Shown here piece by piece: positions 24,685 through 33,397 of a stretch of 64,000 bases of DNA; positions within the stretch are counted from its first letter, which is position 1, and each line of letters begins with the position of its first letter. This DNA comes from Ectobacillus sp. JY-23 (lineage in GTDB: Bacteria > Bacillota > Bacilli > Bacillales > Bacillaceae_G): the NCBI RefSeq assembly GCF_023022965.1, contig NZ_CP095462.1:3452001-3516000 (forward strand), in the 5' to 3' direction. Under the pieces are notes generated by a model. The model saw only the letters and a program-made list of their open reading frames with translations, ran no database searches and was not told where the DNA came from. The translations under genes were made by a program, and so were the position numbers.

Positions 24685-25588
24685 GGTGTATACAGTACCT
24701 ATCGTCCTTTTTTATATCATTCATGCAGCGGTTGTCCTTGTGTTAATGAAGCTGGTAAAGAAAAAAAACCAAGAAGATCTTGGTGTATGGAAGTGGGTTG
24801 CTGCGATGAGTATCATACTGCCCATTATCAGCCCTCTTTTGGGCTATATTGTCTGGAGGGCTGCGAAGCGTATTCAGCATGATACCCTCCATTCCTACGA
24901 TACCTATATTGATTTTTCGTTTTTAAACTATGATGAAGTTGCGATTGAAGCAAGAAAGGGCTTAGAACTCACTTCATTTTCAGTGGGGCTACAAGGTGGA
25001 AATGCCAATCTGCGCAAACATTTAATTGTCCGATTGATGGAGATGGAATTTGAAAACAGAGGTGCTTATTTAGCAAAAGCCTTGCACAGTGTGGATACAG
25101 AAACCGTTCATTATGCTGCAACGACTATGAATCATGTGAAAGAAAGCTATGAAAGAATGATTGATGAGCAAGAAAAGCAGCTTTCTGAAGATGATGTACA
25201 TAGTTACTTGACATTGTGTAATACGTACAATCAGTGTATCCGCAGCAAAATTATGGATGAGGCTATGGAAAAGCGTTTATATGCAGAATTTCAGTATGTC
25301 TTGGAAGAAGCTTTGTCGTTATTTCCAAATCATCTTGTATTTGCAGATTATCTAGTGTTTGTTTATCAAGCAATGGGAGAGCGTACCGCTGCACTGGAGT
25401 TGGCGGAAGAGATGGTAAAGAAGTTTCCTACAAATAGTGAAGGGTATATTCGGTTGCTTGCCTTGTATTTTGAGCAGCATGACTTTCGCAGTATGAAATA
25501 CGTATATCAAAATTTGCAAAGAAATGTGAGAGAAGCGGATATCCCTGCATCTGTAAAACCAGTACTGGATGTAGTGAGGAGTGTATAA
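24674..25588 (+). CDS. pelE: PelE-like membrane protein with TPR-type helices
   Basis: 304-residue protein with two N-terminal membrane segments (VPIVLFYIIHAAVVLVL and a second around residues 36-54) followed by helical repeats resembling TPR units (for example around residues 205-270). In the Pel system PelE is a scaffold that works with PelD and PelG at the membrane. The chosen ATG lies inside the end of pelD after GAGGTGGGAACG. The stop codon is directly followed by the next start. Sequence alone would not identify it; position in the operon does. Confidence 0.75.
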   Translation: MELKVYTVPIVLFYIIHAAVVLVLMKLVKKKNQEDLGVWKWVAAMSIILPIISPLLGYIVWRAAKRIQHDTLHSYDTYIDFSFLNYDEVAIEARKGLELTSFSVGLQGGNANLRKHLIVRLMEMEFENRGAYLAKALHSVDTETVHYAATTMNHVKESYERMIDEQEKQLSEDDVHSYLTLCNTYNQCIRSKIMDEAMEKRLYAEFQYVLEEALSLFPNHLVFADYLVFVYQAMGERTAALELAEEMVKKFPTNSEGYIRLLALYFEQHDFRSMKYVYQNLQRNVREADIPASVKPVLDVVRSV

Positions 25589-27403
25589 ATGAGTCGACAT
25601 TCGTATATTGTGTGGGCGGTTACCGCAATCATACTGCTTCTATTGGTAGCCATTATACAAATGATAAGGGTAGATGGTTTTTATAAAGTATTCCCGGCAA
25701 AGGGAGTTAAGACGGGGAAAGTAGAAACAATGAGCAGTCAAGTCAAACCCACTGGTGAAGAGCTACAGGTTACACTTGTGCAGGAAATAGCTCAAGATCC
25801 GATTATGGATAATATTGCGCGTACGCTTACATATGCGAAAATTCCCTTCTCTTATAAGAAGCCGGCAGAAACAATCAATCTTATACCATCGCCTTATCAT
25901 ATTTTGGTTATAACCGATCGCGTGCTGCCTTATGAGCAAGTAAAACAGTTTGTTGCAAATGGTGGCCGTCTGTTTGTGGCGCAGCGTTTTCTGGATGAGG
26001 AATGGAATGAGTTGGTTGGTATCGAAGAAAACCAAGGTTATTTGGAAAATGATGCATATGGTTTGCAGATGCAAAAGCCCCTTTTTCCCGGATATGAAAC
26101 AATTGCGGATGATAACGGCGCAATCCCTAACAGCATGCTTGATGTAGTACTGTCTGAAAAAGCACAGGTGTATATAAGTGCAGAAGGCATTCCGATGCTG
26201 TGGACACATCAATATGGCAAAGGAAAAGTGGTTTATTGGAACGCTACCTTTTTGGTCACAAAATATACGCGCGGTCTGATTACGCAATCTATAGGCCTGG
26301 CACCTCCGCAATTTGTAAGCGGGCAGGCAGCGATGAAAGTAATGTTTATTGATGATTTTCCCGCACCGTTTCCGGCAGGATTCACAGATATGATTACAAA
26401 GGATTATAAGCTAACCACACAGGAATTCTTTGAACAGATATGGTGGCCAGACTTAAAGAAAATTGCTGATCAAGAGCGGGTGCATTACACGAATGTGTTT
26501 ATCGGTACATACCAAAATAATGATCGTGTAACAGCATCTCAATTGATACAAGAGCTGCGACATCCGATGATTTTCTTTGGAAGAGATGCTTTGCGCCGCG
26601 GAGATGAGCTTGGCTTTCATGGTTATAATCATCAGCCTCTCGTAACTGCTGATGAGCCAATGGATCCTAACCTGCAATATACACCGTGGCAATCGAGTGA
26701 GCATATGAGAAAATCTATCCGCAAGGCGCAGGAGGCATTTTCTCACTATTTTCCACGTCAAGTAGTGCATTCTTATGTACCGCCATCCAATATTGTAAAT
26801 CAAACAGGTTTGCAGGCTTTGAAAGATACGCTGCCATCTCTGCGCGTTATTGCATCTTTATATGATGCAGGTGAAGGGGTAGGGGTGTTTGAGCAGGAGT
26901 TTGAGGCGGATGCGCAATATCAGGATGTATTTTATTTACCGCGTATTTCCAGCGGATACAAGCAAGGCGCATTTGAAATGCTGGCCATTACAGATGCAAT
27001 CGCAAACTTCGGTATGTTTAATCATTTTATTCATCCCGATGATGTCCTAGATGTTGACCGCGCCGATAAAGGTGGCTGGAAGCAGATGCAGGCAGGCTTG
27101 TCTGACTTAATGAAGCGCATTCGCACTAAATATCCCTCATTGCGCGCGTATCGCGCTTTTGATGCTGCAAATACACTACAGCAGTATCAGCAGGCACAGA
27201 TGTATGTTCATTATAAACAGAAGGAAATTAGCATTTCCGGAAGAAATCTTGTAAATCCTTCTCATGCTTATATTCGGTTGGAAAACGGAGCGATAGCAGA
27301 AGGAAGATTTGCAGGTTATCGTGTGAAAAAGCTGGCTGAAGGACTATATGATGTGCAGTTGACGAAGCCGTTCGTCACGATTGAGGTAAAGGAAGTGAAG
27401 TGA
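25589..27403 (+). CDS. pelA: Pel polysaccharide deacetylase (PelA deacetylase-type, DUF2194)
   Basis: 604-residue protein with one N-terminal membrane anchor (residues about 7-27) and a large extracellular part. A Rossmann-like segment (about 100-230) precedes a carbohydrate-deacetylase domain. Its metal and catalytic residues are visible in FIDDFPAP (Asp-Asp) and GFHGYNH (HxxxH). It would partially deacetylate the GalNAc-rich Pel polymer. In Pseudomonas, PelA also carries a glycoside hydrolase domain; here that role appears to be split off into the gene at 30774. It starts on the base after the pelE stop. Confidence 0.82.
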   Translation: MSRHSYIVWAVTAIILLLLVAIIQMIRVDGFYKVFPAKGVKTGKVETMSSQVKPTGEELQVTLVQEIAQDPIMDNIARTLTYAKIPFSYKKPAETINLIPSPYHILVITDRVLPYEQVKQFVANGGRLFVAQRFLDEEWNELVGIEENQGYLENDAYGLQMQKPLFPGYETIADDNGAIPNSMLDVVLSEKAQVYISAEGIPMLWTHQYGKGKVVYWNATFLVTKYTRGLITQSIGLAPPQFVSGQAAMKVMFIDDFPAPFPAGFTDMITKDYKLTTQEFFEQIWWPDLKKIADQERVHYTNVFIGTYQNNDRVTASQLIQELRHPMIFFGRDALRRGDELGFHGYNHQPLVTADEPMDPNLQYTPWQSSEHMRKSIRKAQEAFSHYFPRQVVHSYVPPSNIVNQTGLQALKDTLPSLRVIASLYDAGEGVGVFEQEFEADAQYQDVFYLPRISSGYKQGAFEMLAITDAIANFGMFNHFIHPDDVLDVDRADKGGWKQMQAGLSDLMKRIRTKYPSLRAYRAFDAANTLQQYQQAQMYVHYKQKEISISGRNLVNPSHAYIRLENGAIAEGRFAGYRVKKLAEGLYDVQLTKPFVTIEVKEVK

Positions 27404-27404
27404 T

Positions 27405-28820
27405 ATGCGAATTGCCATTGTAACAGAGGGGAGCTATCCGTTTGTACGAGGGGGTGTGGCGAGCTGGGTGCATATGCTTGTGACAAGTCTCTCTCATATA
27501 GAATTTGATATTATTTCCATTATGCCAAGCAATTTTCAGGAACAGGGCTATACATATTCATTGTCAGCTAATGTTCGTAGGGTATGGCTGTATCGGTTAG
27601 GAGAATCTGTGAAGGAAGGCGGAGAAACAAGGCTATTAGCCAGTGAGGTAGAGACTGTCTCAAATTGGCTTTCTTTTGATACAGCTGTGCCGCAAGCGTT
27701 GCAGATTCTTTCTGATACCAACCGAGTAGGCAACGGGCAGTCCTTTTTACAAAGTACATATTTTTGGGATATTGTCCAGCAGGCTTATCTGGCAGAAGAA
27801 CAATCCAGTTCTTTTATAGATTATTTTTGGATATATCGTGCCATGTGTGAAAGTCTTATTTCCTTACTGCAGCAAGAGTTTCCAAAAGTAGATTTAATTC
27901 ATGCTGTATCAACTGGCTATGCTGGCTTGATTGCTGCGCACATAAAAGAAACACAAGGCATTCCGTTTATTTTAACGGAACATGGGATTTATACGCGGGA
28001 GCGCCAAGAAGAGATTTTGCGAGCATCCTGGATCCCGAATGTATACAAGGATCGCTGGATTCGCTATTTTTCCCATTTATCAGCGCAAGCCTATGAAAGC
28101 GCTAATCAAATTATTACGCTTTTTAGGCGTAATAGTGAACATCAAAAAGAACTTGGAGCACCTGTAAAAAAGCTGCGCATCATTCCCAATGGCATTGACT
28201 GTGAAAGGCTAAGCACGATTAAGAAGAAATATACTGGTAAGAAGCTCTGTATAGGTGCAATCGTCCGTGTTGTGCCAATTAAGGATATTAAGGCGATGAT
28301 TTACGCTGCTCGTATTTTGTTAGATGAGGAAATTGACTTTGCATTATCCATTATGGGTCCCATGGATGAAGATCGTGAATATGCGAGGGAATGTGTAGAA
28401 CTCGCTACGCGTCTGGAGGTGTTATCGCATGTAACGTTTTTGGGTCAGGTGCAAGTTGTAGATCATCTGCCGTATTTGGATGTGCTGCTTTTGACAAGCA
28501 TCTCAGAGGGACAGCCATTAGCGATATTGGAAGGGTTAGCTGCGGGTATTCCATTTATCGCAACAGACGTTGGTTCTTGTGCAGAATTGCTTCTAGAAGA
28601 TGATGGATTTGGGCCGGCCGGTTTTATTGTACCTCCTGTGAATCCTAAAGCAGTTGCGGAGAAATGTATATGGGTCTATCACAATCGAGAAGAAGCAAGA
28701 AAGCTCGGGGCAAATGGAAAGCGCCGCATGCAGGCTAAGTATGAATGGTCTGATGTTGCTAGACAATATATAACGATTTACGAAACGGAGGTGCAGCGTA
28801 ATGGCGGGAATTGGGTTTAA
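27405..28820 (+). CDS. pelF: PelF glycosyltransferase (GT4 family)
   Basis: 471-residue cytosolic GT4-type glycosyltransferase that polymerises UDP-linked sugars for Pel. The N-terminal MRIAIVTEGSYPFVRGGVAS segment is strongly PelF-like; LTEHGIYTRER and the IPNGID hinge follow. The donor-site pattern SEGQPLAILEGLAAG (Glu...Glu, near residue 370) is complete. It follows the deacetylase gene by one base and overlaps pelG by 20 bp. Confidence 0.92.
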   Translation: MRIAIVTEGSYPFVRGGVASWVHMLVTSLSHIEFDIISIMPSNFQEQGYTYSLSANVRRVWLYRLGESVKEGGETRLLASEVETVSNWLSFDTAVPQALQILSDTNRVGNGQSFLQSTYFWDIVQQAYLAEEQSSSFIDYFWIYRAMCESLISLLQQEFPKVDLIHAVSTGYAGLIAAHIKETQGIPFILTEHGIYTRERQEEILRASWIPNVYKDRWIRYFSHLSAQAYESANQIITLFRRNSEHQKELGAPVKKLRIIPNGIDCERLSTIKKKYTGKKLCIGAIVRVVPIKDIKAMIYAARILLDEEIDFALSIMGPMDEDREYARECVELATRLEVLSHVTFLGQVQVVDHLPYLDVLLLTSISEGQPLAILEGLAAGIPFIATDVGSCAELLLEDDGFGPAGFIVPPVNPKAVAEKCIWVYHNREEARKLGANGKRRMQAKYEWSDVARQYITIYETEVQRNGGNWV

Positions 28821-30264
28821 GATGCAAAAGCTATTTAAGGAAGACTACTTTTCCGCGCGTGTTCGCGCTTACGGCTTTGCGGTGCTTATTACCGCTGGAC
28901 CGTGGCTTGTCGTTGTAGTCACACTTGCTTTGGTGCAGTGGCTAATTGGTATGGCCGGTGTAACCATGCAGGTACGTGAATTGTTTTTAGCATCTATCTC
29001 GTATTGCTTTATTTTTTCTCAGGTTATCTTTGGAGTACAAAATTTAATTGTGACACGTTATATTGCGGATTTGTTTTATGAAAAGCGTTCCGATGAAGTA
29101 TACCCTACCTTTCTGGGGGCTTCTCAAACAGCAATCGGATTGGGAATCATTCTTTGGTGCGTGTTTGCCATATTTTCACCGTTGCCGTTTCTGTATAAGC
29201 TGCTGTTGCTGATTTTATTGAGTGTAATGAATGTCATTTGGATATTATTTTTATTTTTGACTGCTGCTAAATACTATCAGCCAATCGCCTACAGCTTTAT
29301 TCTGGGCGGGGCTGCGAGTCTCGGTGCGACGGCACTTCTGATATATCTGGTCGAGTTCAGTCAATATTCGGTACAAATGAATGCGTTTCTTCTCTTGGCT
29401 GCATTCACGTTCGGTATGGTTGTAACGTTGTTCGTTTTATATTTTTCGCTATTGATTAGCTTTCCAAAGCGAAGTGCCACAAATCCATTTACGTATCTTA
29501 CTTATTTTGATCGGTATCCGTCTCTCTTTTGGACAGGCTTTCTATATAATGCCGGTGTTTGGGGATGTAACTGGATCATTTGGTTTGGAGAAGGCGCGTC
29601 CTATATAGAAGGTTCGTTTCGGTATCATACGTTATATGATACGGCCGTTTTTTTGGCATATTTATCTATCATTCCAACAATGATGCTCTTTGTACTTTCA
29701 ATTGAAACACGTTTTTATCAGCGCTATCGCACTTTTTACGGCTATATCAATGAAGGCGGCTCTTTGCAGCAGATTAAAAGAGCTAAGGAGACGATGCAAA
29801 TTGTGCTGAGGCAAGAATTGGAGCGCTTGCTGCGAAATCAGGGCTTATTTTCAATTCTTGTGATGGCCACTATTGTGTACTTTGCGGAAAGATTCGGGAT
29901 TCAACAGCCGTTTTTTGGCATGTTATGTATCACAATTGTTGGTGCATTTGCGAATGCTATGGTGCTTGTAATCAGTTTGCTGCTGCTGTATTTTGAAGAC
30001 CGAAAGGGAGCTATGTATACAAGCATCATTTTCTTTACTTCCAACATATTGCTCACATTGCTTTGTATGCCGCTAGGTCTTGATGGATATGGCCTTAGCT
30101 TTGCTATTAGCTCTATTCTGACATTTGTATATACCTCCTTTAGACTGACTGCGTATGTGAAAGACATCGATTTTCACACATTTATGGGAGATAAAGGAGC
30201 AGCTGAACGGAAAACATCGTACTTTCACAGATTAGGGAGGTTCTTCAATCGCTTAGGACTATAG
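28801..30264 (+). CDS. pelG: PelG, membrane transporter of the Pel system
   Basis: 487-residue polytopic protein with about 12 hydrophobic segments, of the polysaccharide-transporter (MATE-like) type. The N-terminus MAGIGFKMQKLFKEDYFSARVRAYGFA matches the cytosolic lead typical of PelG in spirit and the SPFLYKLLLL-type inner helices follow. It would form the synthase complex with PelD, PelE and PelF. The start codon is inside pelF. It is the last gene of the core operon; a MITE-like element lies 30 bp downstream. Confidence 0.87.
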   Translation: MAGIGFKMQKLFKEDYFSARVRAYGFAVLITAGPWLVVVVTLALVQWLIGMAGVTMQVRELFLASISYCFIFSQVIFGVQNLIVTRYIADLFYEKRSDEVYPTFLGASQTAIGLGIILWCVFAIFSPLPFLYKLLLLILLSVMNVIWILFLFLTAAKYYQPIAYSFILGGAASLGATALLIYLVEFSQYSVQMNAFLLLAAFTFGMVVTLFVLYFSLLISFPKRSATNPFTYLTYFDRYPSLFWTGFLYNAGVWGCNWIIWFGEGASYIEGSFRYHTLYDTAVFLAYLSIIPTMMLFVLSIETRFYQRYRTFYGYINEGGSLQQIKRAKETMQIVLRQELERLLRNQGLFSILVMATIVYFAERFGIQQPFFGMLCITIVGAFANAMVLVISLLLLYFEDRKGAMYTSIIFFTSNILLTLLCMPLGLDGYGLSFAISSILTFVYTSFRLTAYVKDIDFHTFMGDKGAAERKTSYFHRLGRFFNRLGL

Positions 30265-30293
30265 AAGCAACAGCATTATTTTGCTTTTTAAAT

Positions 30294-30466
30294 AGGCTCT
30301 GTTAAAGTTCGTTGTTGATTTCCGTTACGGGGGTTCGCTTTCCGCGGGCAGTCAGGGAGCCTCCTCAGCGCTATGCGCCTGCGGGGTCTGCTTGTCCCGC
30401 AGGCGTCTCCCCCCTTCACTCCAGTCAACAAGTACCCATTATCAACATTAGGCTGTAACATAGCCT
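30294..30466. mobile_element. MITE-like element, copy C (173 bp)
   Basis: Terminal inverted repeats AGGCTCTGTTA (left) and TAACATAGCCT (right) differ at one base. They are flanked by an exact 6-bp duplication TTAAAT (30288-30293 and 30467-30472). The interior is GC-rich and can fold (CGCCTGCGGG / CCCGCAGGCG). No open reading frame. Related ends occur in the copies at 33264 and 39656. Confidence 0.72.
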
Positions 30467-30586
30467 TTAAATAAAGAAATATAAAAAACATGTATGAATT
30501 TACAGAAAAATAATATTTTTATTAAAGTATTATTTTTCATTTTATTGTTTATTATCTTATTATAAATTAAACTTAATATAAAAATA

Positions 30587-30731
30587 TGGTGATGGGCAAA
30601 CTTGTTGAAAAGCAAGGACGCAAAGACATGGGTCGTCGATATCTGAAACAATATAAGCGCTTTTTAGGGCCGAGAACCTTAGATTCTGTGCCAAAGCGGC
30701 CAGCTCCGCTTTTCAGGTATACCGATCGCCA
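30587..30731 (+). ncRNA. Class I c-di-GMP riboswitch (GEMM) with extended P2
   Basis: The GEMM core is visible: GGGCAAA at 30594, a hairpin CTTGT-TGAAAA-GCAAG with a GNRA-type loop, then GGACGCAAAG at 30616-30625. The closing helix P1 pairs TGGTGAT (30587-30593) with ATCGCCA (30725-30731), 7 pairs with one G-T. P2 is unusually long: CTGAAA and AAGCG arms find TTTCAG and CGCTT partners about 60-80 bases later, with an inner GGCCG/CGGCC stem. A 62-codon frame across this region lacks an RBS and is rejected. Ligand class (c-di-GMP or the related cGAMP variants) cannot be fixed without an alignment. Confidence 0.78.
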
Positions 30732-30741
30732 GTCTGCGAAA

Positions 30742-30765
30742 CCTCCCATCCCCCCATTGAGGAGG
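30742..30765 (+). promoter_or_regulatory. RBS-masking hairpin, expression platform of the riboswitch
   Basis: CCTCC (30742-30746) can pair with GGAGG (30761-30765), the core of the ribosome-binding site for the hydrolase gene starting at 30774. No T-tract terminator is seen, so control is probably translational. Confidence 0.6.
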
Positions 30766-30773
30766 GATTTGTA

Positions 30774-31607
30774 GTGAAGGTGGTAAAGTTTTTGTTTTGT
30801 GTGGTGGTGGCTTTAGCTGCATTTTGGCCAAGTATAGGAAAGGTGCAAGCTAGTTTGGTGAATCCGCTGAAGGGCGCGAAGACGTATAAGATTTTTTATA
30901 ATGCACCAAACAAACGGATGTTATCGCAGCTAGCGACATATGATTTTGTCATCATTGAGCCGTATCATTACAATGCTACAAAAATTCAGCAACTGCAAGC
31001 AAAGGGTACCAAGGTGTATGGATACATAAGTACAATGGAGGCTGCAAGCTGGAATCAAGAGCTGATGAAGCGTTTTGCCGCAAAGGATTTTTTTTATCGG
31101 GGTGGCAAAAAAGTACATTATGCGGAATGGGATTCTTATCTGATGGATATCACTTCTGTACATTACCGCGGTATCCTTATGGAGGAAATTAAAAAGCACA
31201 TTGTAGAAAAGGGATTTGACGGTATTTTTCTGGATACAGTAGGTGATATTGACAACGAGCATACGGGCTCTGTGCTGCTTCAGCAGCGACAAGGGATGAA
31301 AACCTTCTTGCAGGGAATCCAGAAAAAGTATCCTAACCTATCCTTGATTCAAAACTGGGGCTTTGCCACATTAAAAAGCACAACAGCACCATATGTAGAC
31401 GCTATTATGTGGGAGGGGTTTCACTATAAGAGTGTCGCACGTGATGAATGGTCTTTAAACCGCATCCGTGACCTTCACGCTCTGCGAAAGCAATACGAAA
31501 TAGAAGTGTTGACGGTTTCATCTGCGGAGAAGGAAAAAAGCACATTGCTTGCGAAGCAAAATGGATTTATCCATTTTCATACGAATCGCGGCTATGACGC
31601 TTGGTAA
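30774..31607 (+). CDS. Secreted endo-alpha-1,4-polygalactosaminidase-type glycoside hydrolase
   Basis: 277-residue protein with a signal peptide (basic MKVVKF, hydrophobic core, cleavage near VQA-S). The rest is a TIM-barrel of the GH114/TM1410 type: YDFVIIEPYHYN, GTKVYGYIST, a central GFDGIFLDTVGD strand with a candidate catalytic Asp, and IMWEGFHY with a candidate catalytic Glu. Such enzymes cleave galactosaminidic polymers, including Pel-like ones. Start is GTG after GAGGAGGGA. It is placed after the Pel operon and behind a c-di-GMP riboswitch, which suggests controlled release or trimming of Pel. Confidence 0.85.
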   Translation: MKVVKFLFCVVVALAAFWPSIGKVQASLVNPLKGAKTYKIFYNAPNKRMLSQLATYDFVIIEPYHYNATKIQQLQAKGTKVYGYISTMEAASWNQELMKRFAAKDFFYRGGKKVHYAEWDSYLMDITSVHYRGILMEEIKKHIVEKGFDGIFLDTVGDIDNEHTGSVLLQQRQGMKTFLQGIQKKYPNLSLIQNWGFATLKSTTAPYVDAIMWEGFHYKSVARDEWSLNRIRDLHALRKQYEIEVLTVSSAEKEKSTLLAKQNGFIHFHTNRGYDAW

Positions 31608-31634
31608 AAAGCAGGACATTGCGTCCTGCTTTTT
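31606..31634. terminator. Bidirectional terminator after the hydrolase gene
   Basis: AAAAAGCAGGAC / GTCCTGCTTTTT, 12 bp, loop ATTGC, followed by T. Confidence 0.9.
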
Positions 31635-31646
31635 TATAACCATAAT

Positions 31647-32435
31647 TTATAAAGAGCTTGGCAGTTGCCCTTGCGTTGCATTTTCATAACTCCAAGCAAC
31701 GATGGTGGCGCTGTCCGTTCCTTTTTCCTGTAGAAACTGCTCTAATGCAGCTTGGACGGCCCCAGGAACTGGCTTTGTAAATAAGTCGTATAGGGCTTTT
31801 CCGTTTTCGAAGGGGCGAGAGCCGAACTCCAGTAATCCATCAGTTAATAAAACAATGGTGTTGCGGCCTTCGCGCAGCTCGCGCACACCGGTTGTATAAC
31901 AAGGGATATCGAGCTCAAACGTGTTAACATGTCCCACCCATTCAAAAAATTGACGTTGATTCATCGCATATTGACCAAGACGAGCGAGGTCTGGGTGCAG
32001 AATATACAGCACACAATCCCCGATGGAAAGCCACCATACAAATTGATCCTTGCGAACGGCAAGCAGCAGGGCTGTTTCTCCTGTTGTCTGCTTACAGATG
32101 CTGCGAAAAGCAGGAGATGAAAGCAGAGATACAACTTCAGTCTGTATGTGTGAAAAAGCTAAGGAAACAGGCTGTGACAGGATCTCGTTAAATTGTGCTT
32201 CGTGTGCGCGCAGTAAATCCAGCAGCACCTCTACACTTTCCGCGCTTGCGTGCGCGTCCATGACGCATGCGAGCTCCCAATCTGCTCCTTCTAAAACAAA
32301 GGCGGCGTCTTCATTTTTGTAAGCACCACTTTCCGTGCAGCCGCCGCACACCCCTACATAAACAGCGCCAATTTGCTTTTGTAATATGGTATCTAAGTAT
32401 AGACCATTTTTGCCGGACCAGTTCCAGGAAGTCAT
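31647..32435 (-). CDS. PP2C-family protein phosphatase-like protein
   Basis: 262-residue cytoplasmic protein with the motif order of PPM/PP2C phosphatases: KNEDA, VMDAHAS, WWLSIGDCVLY, LLTDGLLEF and GTDSATIVAW. The metal-binding aspartates of these motifs are present, although the classic DGHG is changed to DAHA. RBS AAAGGAGCAAAACCT. It overlaps the upstream alpha/beta hydrolase by four bases, so the two are an operon. The phosphoprotein target is unknown. Confidence 0.8.
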   Translation of the reverse strand: MTSWNWSGKNGLYLDTILQKQIGAVYVGVCGGCTESGAYKNEDAAFVLEGADWELACVMDAHASAESVEVLLDLLRAHEAQFNEILSQPVSLAFSHIQTEVVSLLSSPAFRSICKQTTGETALLLAVRKDQFVWWLSIGDCVLYILHPDLARLGQYAMNQRQFFEWVGHVNTFELDIPCYTTGVRELREGRNTIVLLTDGLLEFGSRPFENGKALYDLFTKPVPGAVQAALEQFLQEKGTDSATIVAWSYENATQGQLPSSL

Positions 32436-33070
32436 AGGTTTTGCTCCTTTAGGAAATCTTGCATATGCACCATCATGCTGCGGTGTATATCCATGGTTTC
32501 GAGTACATTTTCTGTTTCGAGACTGTGATCGCCGCCTTCAAACAAAAGCGTTGTGGCAGCGCTATTTTCAATTGCTTTCCAAATATCTTCGCGAAAAAAA
32601 GGGTCTTCCTTACTGATGACGGCGAATGATTGCTTGGATGCAATCGCTTGCTGGACATCGTCTTGGGGAAGTAGCGGCGTCAGCCAAATCCGCGTTGCTT
32701 CTGGCAAGTGATGCAGGGCAAGGTGCGCCATGGGAATAGAGCCGATAGATTTGCTGATCATGGTGATACGGGTATATGTTTCTCCCAGCAAGGAGAGGAT
32801 AGCTTCCCCATCCGCTTGTAACCAAGCATTTCTACTTACTTCGTCCAGCTCTCGAAAAGCAGCGTTATCTTTATATGTATAGTTTACTAGGAGTATATCG
32901 TGACCGTTTTCCGCACATAAACCGGTCGGGTAATGAAGTAGCGGCCTTTGCGCCGTATAGCCTAGTCCAGGAAATACAATGCAAAGCTTGTGGCTATTGT
33001 CGTGACGGAAAAAAGTGTACGGGATAGTAGAATGGTGCTGCCCTGATAAGTGACCTTCTTCTATGTGCAT
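32432..33070 (-). CDS. Alpha/beta hydrolase-fold protein
   Basis: 212-residue protein with an alpha/beta-hydrolase layout: strand CIVFPGLGYTAQRPLLHYP as the oxyanion region, a nucleophile elbow ISKSIGSIP (Ser in SxSxGS), a late acid in SKEDPF and a His in GGDHSLE near residue 190. Start codons crowd at 33079 (GTG), 33073 and 33070; GAGGTG lies nearest optimum spacing to ATG 33070. Substrate unknown. It is co-transcribed with the PP2C-like gene. Confidence 0.75.
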   Translation of the reverse strand: MHIEEGHLSGQHHSTIPYTFFRHDNSHKLCIVFPGLGYTAQRPLLHYPTGLCAENGHDILLVNYTYKDNAAFRELDEVSRNAWLQADGEAILSLLGETYTRITMISKSIGSIPMAHLALHHLPEATRIWLTPLLPQDDVQQAIASKQSFAVISKEDPFFREDIWKAIENSAATTLLFEGGDHSLETENVLETMDIHRSMMVHMQDFLKEQNL

Positions 33071-33160
33071 CATATTCACCTCAATTTTATATAAATCTGA
33101 ATAAAAAGAATGTTTTAAATTATATCACATGAGGTACTTGTTTGTATGCTATCATCTTGG

Positions 33161-33180
33161 TAAACTAAATAGTCAGTTTA
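33161..33180. promoter_or_regulatory. Inverted repeat, possible TetR-type operator
   Basis: TAAACT-AAATAGTC-AGTTTA is a 6-8-6 inverted repeat upstream of the hydrolase/PP2C operon and on the same side as the TetR gene. Binding by that TetR protein is only a guess. Confidence 0.3.
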
Positions 33181-33188
33181 TTATATAA

Positions 33189-33240
33189 GAAAACTCCCTG
33201 ATTGCCCGCACTCCGTAACGGAAAGCAATAACGAAGCTTA
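33189..33240. repeat. Decayed fragment related to MITE copy C
   Basis: CTCCCTGATTGCCCGC and CCGTAACGGAAAGCAATAACG match, with changes and a short deletion, the reverse complement of the left part of the element at 30294. It seems to be the relic of an older copy next to which copy A inserted. Confidence 0.5.
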
Positions 33241-33263
33241 CAAGAAAAAAGTGTTTTAAATAA

Positions 33264-33397
33264 AGGCTCTTTTCTAAAAGATTGTGGTTTTTAGATAGGT
33301 TTCTTTGCTTTAGGTTGGTTGAAGCGAGCAAACTGGAGTAGAAATCAACCACTCCTCACTACTTGTTACATAGCAATAAAGTTTGCGAAAACAGCCT
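33264..33397. mobile_element. MITE-like element, copy A (134 bp)
   Basis: Ends AGGCTCTTTTC and GAAAACAGCCT form an imperfect terminal inverted repeat, flanked by exact 6-bp duplications AAATAA (33258-33263 and 33398-33403). The left and right thirds match the copy at 39656 closely, while the GC-rich centre is missing. Confidence 0.72.

Noticed and set aside
30294-30466. Insertion sequence remnant
   Set aside because: Less than 200 bp, no transposase fragment in any frame; better described as a non-autonomous MITE-like element.
30586-30774. A 62-codon plus-strand reading frame between the Pel operon and the hydrolase gene
   Set aside because: No ribosome-binding site, unusual composition, and it coincides with the folded c-di-GMP riboswitch; the frame is probably open by chance.
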